Part shown: positions 1-5,037 of the stretch, in pieces
How positions within the stretch are numbered: the first letter of the stretch is position 1
Layout: each line of letters opens with the position of its first letter
Origin: Dehalococcoidia bacterium
GTDB lineage: Bacteria > Chloroflexota > Dehalococcoidia > Dehalococcoidales > BS750m-G39
Reading direction: 5' to 3'
DNA: 5,037 bases
Assembly (NCBI GenBank): GCA_030640325.1
Contig: DAOWJM010000155.1
Span: 1 to 5,037 of the forward strand
Notes under the pieces: model-generated
Databases searched by the model: none
Told to the model about the DNA's origin: nothing
Seen by the model: only the letters and a program-made list of their open reading frames with translations
Position numbers and translations under genes: made by a program

Positions 1-1707
1 GCATATTCGCAGGTGGGCTATAGCCGGGGTGGAGAGAACAGCCAGAGTAATACGTATATCAGGAAAATTGCAGCCCAGGTTGGTGGCTGCCTGCTGGATA
101 TTATGAAGTTCGCCAGCTATAGTCTCCATAGGTTGGGCGGAGATTTGTCCTGCCACGGGAAGCGATATCTCAGCCAATATTCTATTGCCCGCACACACCA
201 CCATGCCCCCGCTTAATTCCTTAACCCTATTTACCGCCTGCGCCATATCGCTTTCATCAGCACCGACCACTATAATATCGTTACAATCCCAGACAGCACT
301 GGTGGCAATAGCCCCGCGCTTGAGTCCAATCCCTCTAATTAAGCCAACGAAGGTCTTACCTGTCCGGTGAGACCTCTCAATAGCGGCTACCTTTAATATA
401 CCCTTACTGGTATCGGGCTTGAGCTGACCGTCTGACACCGGCATATCGATGAACTCTTCCCTGGTGACTAAATTGGTGACCTGGTCTATTAGCCTGACTT
501 TTACCTGACTGCGGCTGCTTTCCACCGGGATAGCAAAGTCACTGGCGGTAAAATCCTTGGCTAGATGTATGCTGTTTTGGATTGATTTGGGGTAATGGTG
601 TTTTCTGGGCAGCACAACTGGTTGACCATTTTGGGCAACAACCTGCCCGTTACTGATAACACATTCAGCCTGGATAGTCTCTAGGTCTGGGATAATAACA
701 ATATCAGCATACTTGCCCGGGGCGATGCCACCGATAATGTCATCTATAGCGAAGTGCTGGGCGGTATTTATCGTTGCCATCTGTATAGCCTGAATAGGAC
801 TGAAGCCGAGGTCGATTGCTTTTTGCACCACGAATTCCATATATCCATCGCTGATAAACTGCCGAGGTCCTAAACCGTCGGTTGATAGTGCCAGCCGTGT
901 GAAATCGATATTTTCACTCCTTATCTGGGAAATGGCTTCCAGCTCCCTCCTTATTTCGCCTTCCCTTATCAATACAAACAGCCCCAACCTCAGCCTTTCC
1001 ATAACCTCTTCAGCGCTGATTGATTCATGGCAGGAAGAGACGCCAGATGAAATATAGGCTTGCAGCTTGCTGCCCCTGGCACCAGAGCTGTGCCCATCAA
1101 CCTTCTTACCCCACTTTATTGTCTCAGTGATAAGGTCAAGGATTCTTCGGTCGCCACCAACCACTCCAGCCCAGTAAGGCTCACCTAAGCCGATAACCCC
1201 ACTTCGTCCGAGTAGTTTACGCAGTTCATCAACGGTGATGGCATGTTCTTCAGTTACCGGGCTTATGGTGACCATCGGTGGAGCGGTAATAAAGACTTTT
1301 ATCGGTTGGTTTTTGGCAGACCTCAAAAATTGAATAACCCCCTCATACCCCAGAACGGAGGCAATGTTGGAAGTCTCAGTGATAATAGTGGTAGTGCCCC
1401 CCTTGATAGCATACCTTAATACCTCACTTATAGAATACATGCAGTCTATATGAGTGTGACCATCGATAAGCCCGGGTATCAGTGTCTTACCGGCGGCGTC
1501 AATGACCCTGGTTGAGGAACCAATAGCTTTACCAGCATCTTTGCCCACATAGGCTATTTTGTCACCCTTAATAAGGACGGTATCTCCTTCAAGCACCTCC
1601 CCGGTGTAAACATTCGCTACAGACCCGTTAACTATAGCCGAATCAGCCTCAGCCTCCCCCAAAGCCACTTTCATCAGTTCACGCCTATGCTGACCATTTC
1701 CATCCAT
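1..1707 (-). CDS. ade: Adenine deaminase-family amidohydrolase (C-terminus cut by window edge)
   Basis: The frame stays open from an ATG at 1707 to base 1 (569 residues). E. coli Ade has 588 residues, so only about 10-20 are missing. The family hydrolyses adenine to hypoxanthine and ammonia in the cytoplasm (purine salvage). Visible parts are an N-terminal beta-sandwich (about 20-75), the metal-binding H84-T-H86 after LIPGLIDG, the metal-bridging-type Glu E176 in GLGE, H206 in VDGHSSG, H227-E-S in SSCHES, LIREG (246-250), and the conserved Asp D277 in STDG. A C-terminal domain characteristic of Ade begins near ASDFAIPV. The downstream ATG at 1674 (M12) is possible, but residues 8-24 (RRELMKVALGEAEAD) align with the N-terminus of E. 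coli Ade (QELLAVSRGDAVAD), so 1707 is preferred. Oddities: the usual HIESS reads HIDCM and the usual TDD reads TDG, so substrate preference may differ. It is transcribed divergently from the CoA ligase gene. Family assignment is firm; activity on adenine is inferred. Confidence 0.88.
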   Translation of the reverse strand, partial: MDGNGQHRRELMKVALGEAEADSAIVNGSVANVYTGEVLEGDTVLIKGDKIAYVGKDAGKAIGSSTRVIDAAGKTLIPGLIDGHTHIDCMYSISEVLRYAIKGGTTTIITETSNIASVLGYEGVIQFLRSAKNQPIKVFITAPPMVTISPVTEEHAITVDELRKLLGRSGVIGLGEPYWAGVVGGDRRILDLITETIKWGKKVDGHSSGARGSKLQAYISSGVSSCHESISAEEVMERLRLGLFVLIREGEIRRELEAISQIRSENIDFTRLALSTDGLGPRQFISDGYMEFVVQKAIDLGFSPIQAIQMATINTAQHFAIDDIIGGIAPGKYADIVIIPDLETIQAECVISNGQVVAQNGQPVVLPRKHHYPKSIQNSIHLAKDFTASDFAIPVESSRSQVKVRLIDQVTNLVTREEFIDMPVSDGQLKPDTSKGILKVAAIERSHRTGKTFVGLIRGIGLKRGAIATSAVWDCNDIIVVGADESDMAQAVNRVKELSGGMVVCAGNRILAEISLPVAGQISAQPMETIAGELHNIQQAATNLGCNFPDIRITLAVLSTPAIAHLRIC

Positions 1708-1715
1708 GCTGTCTC

Positions 1716-1744
1716 ATTATATAGTCTCTGAAGTAAAATTGCGA
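1716..1744 (-). promoter_or_regulatory. Possible promoter for the adenine deaminase gene
   Basis: On the minus strand a perfect TATAAT lies at 1721-1716, only 8 bases before the ATG at 1707. The sequence 17 bases upstream (TCGCAA, 1744-1739) matches the -35 consensus at only 3 of 6 positions. If this -10 is used, the transcript would begin about 2-3 bases before the start codon and would be nearly leaderless. That agrees with the lack of a convincing Shine-Dalgarno sequence before 1707. It would also exclude the upstream sequence from any leader. The alternative is an AT-rich coincidence. Confidence 0.3.
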
Positions 1745-1756
1745 TTGCTGATGTCA

Positions 1757-1786
1757 TAGACAGCCGGCTGGGAACGATGATAAAAT
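1757..1786 (+). promoter_or_regulatory. Candidate sigma70-type promoter for the CoA ligase gene
   Basis: TAGACA (1757-1762, 5 of 6 to TTGACA) and TAAAAT (1781-1786, 5 of 6 to TATAAT) are separated by 18 bases. Transcription would start near 1793, giving a leader of about 22 bases that contains the GGAGGAG ribosome binding site and the TTG start at 1816. The spacer contains a perfect palindrome at 1761-1770. This is found by inspection only. Confidence 0.45.
1761..1770. repeat. Perfect 10-base palindrome CAGCCGGCTG in the divergent intergenic region
   Basis: CAGCCGGCTG equals its own reverse complement. It overlaps the last two bases of the proposed -35 (1757-1762) and extends into the spacer, so a bound repressor there would block the plus-strand promoter. 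It is short enough to be chance. Confidence 0.4.
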
Positions 1787-1805
1787 GCCAGATAGCTTTG
1801 TTCGC

Positions 1806-1812
1806 GGAGGAG
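1806..1812 (+). promoter_or_regulatory. Shine-Dalgarno GGAGGAG that fixes the TTG start at 1816
   Basis: GGAGG (1806-1810) is a near-perfect anti-16S complement, 5 bases before TTG at 1816. The first in-frame ATG (1849) has no comparable site upstream. This supports TTG as the initiator. Confidence 0.75.
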
Positions 1813-1815
1813 TAG

Positions 1816-3246
1816 TTGAATAAGGATAAGCTCAAGGAGTTCGAGGCTATGTTCAATCCCCAGTCCATCGCCGTAGTTGGGGCTTCCTCAGGGAGGAAAA
1901 TAGGTGGAGCGGTAGTTCGTAATCTCCAGCTCTCCGGCTACAAGGGCAAAATCTTTCCCGTAAACCCCACCGAGAGAGAAATCCTGGGGCTCAAGGCTTA
2001 TCCCAGCGTCAGGGAGATACCAGAGCCGGTGGACTACGCCATTATAATGGTTCCGGCAGCGGTGGTCCTCGGGGTAATCGACGATTGTGCTGCCAAGAGG
2101 GTGAAGGTGGTTCAGCTATTCACTGCCGGTTTTTCCGAAACCGGGGAGGTAGAACCGATAAGATTGGAGAGGGAGATGGTGGCTCGAGCTAGGCGAGCTG
2201 GCATTCGCCTCCTTGGTCCTAACTGTGTGGGTATTTCGGTTCCGGCTAAGCGGATACCAGTGGAGACCACAGGGGTTGTGGGACAACCCGGGGATATCAC
2301 CATACTGGCTCAGAGCGGAGGGCATACTGAGACTCTAGCCAGTGCAGGATTAAGCCGTGATATTCGCTTCAGCAAGCTCATCAGCTTTGGTAATGCCTGC
2401 GACCTCAATGCCATAGATTTTCTGGGGTATCTGAAGCAAGACCCGGAGACCAGGATTATAGCCCTCTATCTGGAGGGTATCACCGATGGTCGACGGCTAT
2501 ATCAACTGCTAGCCGAAATTTCCCCAATTAAGCCGGTGGTGCTACTAAAGGGAGGCAGAACCGAAGTGGGGAGAGAAATGGCTATGTCCCACACTGGCTC
2601 CCTGGCTGGCTCAGCAGCGGTATGGAAGGCAGCCATGAAACAGGCGGGAGTCATTGAGGTGTCCACCCTTGAGGAGATGGCAGATACACTAATGGCGCTT
2701 CAGGAGCTACCACCTATAGCTGGCAATAGGATAGCCATCGTCTCCCAGTTGGGAGGTGGGGCTGGCGGGGCTGGGGTCTTAGCCGCCGATGTCTGCACCA
2801 GTCTTGGTCTGGAGCTACCACCCTTTCCCGGGGAGATAAAAGATAAGCTCAAATCCATAATCAATGCTCCCGGCAGCATCCTGCGCAACCCCCTGGACTT
2901 GAGCCTGGTGGGTCGTCAGCCAGCACTGCTGCGGAAGGTGCTGGAACTACTAGCTGGTCTTGCTGATATTGATTTAATAATGCTCAACGAGCGACCCACC
3001 TTTCTACTGGCGCTGGTATCAAAGGCTGAGCTTCAAGCCATAAACGATGTGCTGGTGGACTTCCAACATAGCGATGAAAAGCCTCTGGTGGTGATATCAC
3101 CGCCGGGGGGTATGCATGAGAAGGAGAGAGTAAAGGTAGAGAGGAGGCTATCACAAGCCGGCATCCCAATTTATCCCAGTTTTGAGCGTGCCGCAAAGGC
3201 AATGGCTAACATTATTAGATACTGGGGGTTTAGAAGTAGGGCCTAA
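1816..3246 (+). CDS. CoA-binding / ADP-forming acyl-CoA synthetase alpha-subunit-like protein
   Basis: This 476-residue cytoplasmic protein resembles the alpha subunit of ADP-forming acetyl/acyl-CoA synthetases (acyl-CoA + ADP + Pi to acid + ATP + CoA), within the succinyl-CoA synthetase superfamily. A Rossmann CoA-binding domain (about 10-145) opens with FNPQSIAVVGASSG and carries LGPNC (133-137). A first ligase domain (about 155-300) has QSGG (166-169) and SHTGSLAG, with H259 at the position of the phospho-histidine. A second ligase-like domain follows (about 305-470) with a Gly-rich loop and NPLDL. The usual family start near LFNP corresponds to M12 (ATG 1849), but the TTG at 1816 has a strong Shine-Dalgarno and is chosen. 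No ATP-grasp (beta) domain is fused to it or encoded beside it, so it needs a partner elsewhere or has a different role. Its neighbours are divergent and convergent, so it appears monocistronic. Its acyl substrate cannot be told from sequence. Confidence 0.85.
   Translation: MNKDKLKEFEAMFNPQSIAVVGASSGRKIGGAVVRNLQLSGYKGKIFPVNPTEREILGLKAYPSVREIPEPVDYAIIMVPAAVVLGVIDDCAAKRVKVVQLFTAGFSETGEVEPIRLEREMVARARRAGIRLLGPNCVGISVPAKRIPVETTGVVGQPGDITILAQSGGHTETLASAGLSRDIRFSKLISFGNACDLNAIDFLGYLKQDPETRIIALYLEGITDGRRLYQLLAEISPIKPVVLLKGGRTEVGREMAMSHTGSLAGSAAVWKAAMKQAGVIEVSTLEEMADTLMALQELPPIAGNRIAIVSQLGGGAGGAGVLAADVCTSLGLELPPFPGEIKDKLKSIINAPGSILRNPLDLSLVGRQPALLRKVLELLAGLADIDLIMLNERPTFLLALVSKAELQAINDVLVDFQHSDEKPLVVISPPGGMHEKERVKVERRLSQAGIPIYPSFERAAKAMANIIRYWGFRSRA
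2758..2775 (+). repeat. In-frame 9-base tandem duplication in the Gly-rich loop
   Basis: Units GGGGCTGGC (2758-2766) and GGGGCTGGG (2767-2775) match at 8 of 9 bases and lie in tandem inside the CoA ligase gene. They add three residues to the loop QLGGGAGGAGV. The family loop is usually shorter, of the form GGxGVLAAD, so removing one unit gives nearly the typical length. The same stretch, 2751-2776, has four runs of at least three G with loops of 4, 5 and 2 bases, which fits a G-quadruplex pattern on the coding strand. Confidence 0.6.
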
Positions 3247-3262
3247 AGCCATCTTCATTAGC

Positions 3263-4000
3263 TCATATTTTAGTAAATTTTGAGGCTTTGTCTTTGCTAA
3301 CGAACTGAACAAGCTTTTCCCAGTCTATGCTTCCATCGGGAAAGCAAAAATCCTTGATAAACTCTGCGGTGAACCTGTTTATTGCAGCATCCCATGCAGG
3401 CGCATATTCCTTTCTGTGTTTAGCTGGCTCATCCTTCATAAGCCTACCTAGCTTGAGGTAAAAGTCAGGGTCACCGGTGATCTCAGTCCAGAATGCCTGA
3501 CCTGAACGATCTCTATAGATACGATCTTTAGTTGGCTCGCTTTTCAGACGACCATAGCCATGTCCCAAGATAGGGTCATACTGTTTGTGGAGTTTATACA
3601 GGCGACTACGAACAGCAAGAAATTCTTGGGATTGGCGCTTTTTCTGGCTAGCGTTATAGGGATACGGCCCAGATTTTAATGCCACAGCGGTTATGCGTTC
3701 CTCTGATTCGATCACAAAATCTACTCCCTCAGCGTCTGAAACCTTGCTTCCTGAGGCAATCCGGGCAATAGGCTCAAAGAAAGCATCGCCGAATATGGTT
3801 TCGTCTGAGGCACTTATGTAATCAGCAAGCACACGCTCAACGATTTCTGAAGCCTTTTGAATCCCCAGCGCCTTGAACAAGTATGGATTCTTCCTGCGGA
3901 GAAAAGCCTGGAGCCTTAGCTCCCTCACTTTTTGTAGACGCCGCTCATAGAAGTCTCGGAGACATCTGCTTATTAGGGATTCTAGCTCTTCTGTGTTCAT
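3263..4000 (-). CDS. Type II restriction endonuclease, probably PmeII-like family
   Basis: The 245-residue product of the gene following a DNA methyltransferase is best read as the cognate site-specific endonuclease. RRKNPYLFKALGI (35-47), SASDETIFGDAFFEP (63-77), EGVDF (91-95) and ALKSGPYPYNASQ (107-119) resemble my recollection of the PmeII-type endonuclease family, whose hallmark is an IKSGPNWGNSSQ-like motif. The fold is probably PD-(D/E)XK with D94 and K109 as catalytic residues. The acidic residue of (D/E)XK is replaced by Ala (A107-L-K109), so E76 or E91 may supply the missing carboxylate. It starts at an ATG (4000) inside the methyltransferase gene, behind AAGGA, and ends 16 bases from the convergent CoA ligase stop. 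The gene is intact, with no stop or frameshift. The recognition sequence cannot be deduced. The endonuclease role is well supported by context; the exact family is less certain. Confidence 0.75.
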   Translation of the reverse strand: MNTEELESLISRCLRDFYERRLQKVRELRLQAFLRRKNPYLFKALGIQKASEIVERVLADYISASDETIFGDAFFEPIARIASGSKVSDAEGVDFVIESEERITAVALKSGPYPYNASQKKRQSQEFLAVRSRLYKLHKQYDPILGHGYGRLKSEPTKDRIYRDRSGQAFWTEITGDPDFYLKLGRLMKDEPAKHRKEYAPAWDAAINRFTAEFIKDFCFPDGSIDWEKLVQFVSKDKASKFTKI

Positions 4001-4859
4001 TCTTTTCCTTTTCTATTGCTTCGATTGCCAAATCATGGTATCTCTTCATCATTTCGATGCCTATATAATATCTATTCAGCTCAATACAAGCCACCGCTGT
4101 TGTTCCAGACCCAATGAAAGGGTCGAGAACCAAATCCCCTTCGTCAGTAAAAAGCTTAATGAACCAAGTTGGCAGAGAGAGCGGGAATGATGCGCTGTGC
4201 CCACGGTTCGCACACTCTGTAGCTAGGTGCAAGACATTTGTCGGATAGGCATATTCCCTTCCGAGCCAGTGAGAAATATTTTTGCCGAAGCCGCTACCTA
4301 CATGTGATTCGTCGCGAATTTGGTCGGTGTCACTCAGCTTTGCTAGCCTCCCGTTTGCCCAATCGCCCACAGGCACCATAACCGCTTCTTGAAACATCTT
4401 GAATCGCTTTTGCTTAGTAAACTGCAAGCACCGTTCCCAAGCATCTCTGAATCGGTTGTGCCACTTGCCAGGGTAACAATTCTTTTTGTGCCATATATAC
4501 TCCTCAGTCCAAAGCCAGCCTTGCTTTTTCATAGCAAGGATTAGCTCTAAGACATAGGTCTGGCGCTCGCCATTAACAGCTCGCTCTTTGATATTCAGAA
4601 TGAAGGAACCTTCAGGCTTCAGGACACGCTTGAGTTCATGGGATATAGGTAGGAACCATTCCACATAGTGCCTGATGGGGACCCCCTTGTAAGTCTTCTT
4701 TCGATTATCGGCATAGGGTGGAGATGTAAAAATTAGGTCGAAACAGGCATCAGGTAGTCCTTTCAAAACGGTAAGACAATCTCCGTGGATAATCTTATCA
4801 ATTTCCAGTGTTCTCCTAGAGGTATGCTCTTCGTAGCTTGGCTCCATTGCGTTAACCAT
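3945..4859 (-). CDS. Site-specific DNA methyltransferase, beta-class, likely N4-cytosine
   Basis: The 304-residue enzyme transfers a methyl group from S-adenosylmethionine to DNA and protects host sites from the adjacent endonuclease. Catalytic motif IV TSPPY (45-49) precedes the SAM-binding motif I DPFIGSGTT (246-254), the beta-class order. The SPPY form, rather than D/NPPY, favours N4-methylcytosine over N6-methyladenine. Also visible are a GDC element (26-28), RVLKPEGSFILNI after motif IV, FPLSLPTWFIKLF just before motif I, and IGIE (266-269), whose Glu should contact SAM. The frame extends to a TTG at 4886, but ATG 4859 is chosen. It has GGTGGAG five bases upstream, and the promoter predicts transcription starting near 4888, leaving no room for a ribosome site before the TTG. 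Length is normal and all motifs are intact. The endonuclease gene overlaps its last 56 bases. Target sequence unknown. Confidence 0.88.
   Translation of the reverse strand: MVNAMEPSYEEHTSRRTLEIDKIIHGDCLTVLKGLPDACFDLIFTSPPYADNRKKTYKGVPIRHYVEWFLPISHELKRVLKPEGSFILNIKERAVNGERQTYVLELILAMKKQGWLWTEEYIWHKKNCYPGKWHNRFRDAWERCLQFTKQKRFKMFQEAVMVPVGDWANGRLAKLSDTDQIRDESHVGSGFGKNISHWLGREYAYPTNVLHLATECANRGHSASFPLSLPTWFIKLFTDEGDLVLDPFIGSGTTAVACIELNRYYIGIEMMKRYHDLAIEAIEKEKNEHRRARIPNKQMSPRLL
4006..4010 (-). promoter_or_regulatory. Ribosome binding site of the endonuclease, inside the methyltransferase gene
   Basis: Reading the minus strand, AAGGA is followed by 5 bases and then ATG at 4000. Being within translated methyltransferase codons, it will be traversed by ribosomes finishing that gene, which suggests coupled or reinitiated endonuclease translation. 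Confidence 0.6.
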
Positions 4860-4864
4860 TTGCT

Positions 4865-4871
4865 CTCCACC
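4865..4871 (-). promoter_or_regulatory. Shine-Dalgarno GGTGGAG deciding the methyltransferase start at 4859
   Basis: On the minus strand GGTGGAG ends 5 bases before ATG 4859, a good spacing. It lies downstream of the alternative TTG at 4886, so it supports the shorter protein. Confidence 0.7.
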
Positions 4872-4894
4872 TTTGCTTGATAGCAATCAATCTT

Positions 4895-4923
4895 ATTATA
4901 CACGCTTCCGTGTATTTTGTCAA
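4895..4923 (-). promoter_or_regulatory. Perfect-consensus sigma70 promoter of the restriction-modification operon
   Basis: On the minus strand TTGACA (4923-4918) and TATAAT (4900-4895) are separated by exactly 17 bases. Both hexamers and the spacing match the bacterial housekeeping consensus completely. Transcription should begin about 4888, giving a leader of roughly 29 bases to ATG 4859. The -35 element starts 10 bases after the upstream reductase stop codon. Such a strong promoter would need restraint if both genes are toxic in excess, and the spacer palindrome is a natural place for it. Confidence 0.85.
4898..4915. repeat. Inverted repeat (7+7, 4-base loop) within the promoter, candidate operator
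   Basis: On the minus strand the sequence reads ATACACGgaagCGTGTAT, with perfect 7-base arms. It fills most of the -35/-10 spacer and covers three bases of the -10. This is a typical position for a repressor operator that excludes RNA polymerase. Known restriction-modification systems use C proteins or the methyltransferase itself at such sites. No regulator gene is present in the window, so the ligand is unknown. A terminator is unlikely because no T run follows in the direction of the operon. Confidence 0.7.
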
Positions 4924-4933
4924 GGGTCTTTAT

Positions 4934-5037
4934 TTAGCACTTAGTATACCCACAGGTGGGGCAGATGAAGCAGCCTTCTTGATAGACCAGCAGGTTGCCA
5001 CACTCAGGGCACTGCCCAGCCAGGTTCTTGGCTAAGC
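4934..5037 (-). CDS. nrdJ: Class II (adenosylcobalamin-dependent) ribonucleotide reductase, C-terminal fragment
   Basis: Only the last 33 codons plus the TAA stop (4936-4934) are inside the window; the rest lies beyond the right edge. They encode a zinc-ribbon tail with CPECGN, then EGCFICPTCG and a terminal YTKC: six cysteines in the CxxCG...EGCxxCxxCGYxxC pattern. This is the C-terminal signature I associate with B12-dependent ribonucleotide reductases, which reduce ribonucleotides to deoxyribonucleotides without oxygen. In that family the C-terminal cysteines are thought to help re-reduce the active site. Another zinc-ribbon protein cannot be excluded from so short a piece. It is on the same strand as the restriction-modification cassette, and no clear terminator separates them, so read-through into the cassette is possible. 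Confidence 0.7.
   Translation of the reverse strand, partial: LAKNLAGQCPECGNLLVYQEGCFICPTCGYTKC

Noticed and set aside
13..370. Small plus-strand open frames at 13-216 and 185-370
   Set aside because: They lie antisense to well-conserved adenine deaminase sequence and their translations show no recognisable features.
1674..1868. Minus-strand frame 1674-1868 covering the divergent intergenic region
   Set aside because: It overlaps both better-supported starts, has low-complexity Ser/Leu-rich sequence and no ribosome site seen.
2112..3202. Minus-strand open frames at 2112-2325, 2700-2888 and 2984-3202
   Set aside because: They are antisense to the CoA ligase gene, whose plus-strand frame is continuous and conserved.
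3245..3289. AAAGCC (3245-3250) and GGCTTT (3284-3289) as a bidirectional terminator between the convergent genes
   Set aside because: The stem is only 6 bases with a 33-base loop, it lies partly inside both genes, and no compact T run follows on either strand.
3883..4190. Plus-strand frames at 3883-4068 and 3993-4190
   Set aside because: They are antisense to the methyltransferase/endonuclease overlap and have no supporting features.
4860..4886. Methyltransferase start at TTG 4886 (nine more residues)
   Set aside because: The predicted transcript begins about 4888, so no ribosome site could precede the TTG, while ATG 4859 has an excellent Shine-Dalgarno.
4898..4918. The inverted repeat with following TTTT, read on the plus strand, as an intrinsic terminator
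   Set aside because: No plus-strand gene ends there, the stem is AT-rich at its base, and the repeat sits precisely inside a consensus minus-strand promoter, which explains it better.

Overview
The window looks bacterial, probably from an anaerobe. The clearest domain-level clue is a promoter in front of the restriction-modification pair with perfect sigma70-type consensus hexamers (TTGACA, 17 bases, TATAAT). The gene set (adenine deaminase, an ADP-forming acyl-CoA synthetase-type alpha subunit, and the tail of a probable B12-dependent class II ribonucleotide reductase) and the intermediate base composition would fit Chloroflexota/Dehalococcoidia or a similar lineage. That placement is an inference, not something the sequence proves.

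Layout from left to right. (1) Positions 1-1707, minus strand: an adenine deaminase-family amidohydrolase, cut only at its extreme C-terminus by the window edge. (2) Positions 1708-1815: a 108-base divergent intergenic region with candidate promoters for both sides and a perfect 10-base palindrome. (3) Positions 1816-3246, plus strand: a 476-residue CoA-binding/ligase protein resembling the alpha subunit of ADP-forming acyl-CoA synthetases, with a TTG start behind a strong Shine-Dalgarno sequence. No ATP-grasp partner is present in the window. (4) Positions 3247-3262: a 16-base gap between convergent genes. (5) Positions 3263-4859, minus strand: a compact two-gene type II restriction-modification cassette. 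The methyltransferase is transcribed first, and the endonuclease starts inside its last 56 bases. (6) Positions 4860-4933: the cassette's regulatory region, a consensus promoter with a 7+7 inverted repeat filling its spacer and overlapping its -10 element. (7) Positions 4934-5037, minus strand: the zinc-ribbon C-terminus of a class II ribonucleotide reductase.

The metabolic genes show no obvious joint pathway. Adenine deaminase is purine salvage (adenine to hypoxanthine), the acyl-CoA synthetase-like protein would link a CoA thioester to ATP, and the reductase makes deoxyribonucleotides. The restriction cassette appears to have been placed directly behind the reductase gene, with its -35 element only 10 bases past that gene's stop codon. 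I see no wholly new system. The most interesting points are the operator-like palindrome inside the cassette promoter, the endonuclease's non-canonical catalytic motif, the altered active-site residues in the deaminase, and a 9-base in-frame duplication in the glycine loop of the CoA ligase.
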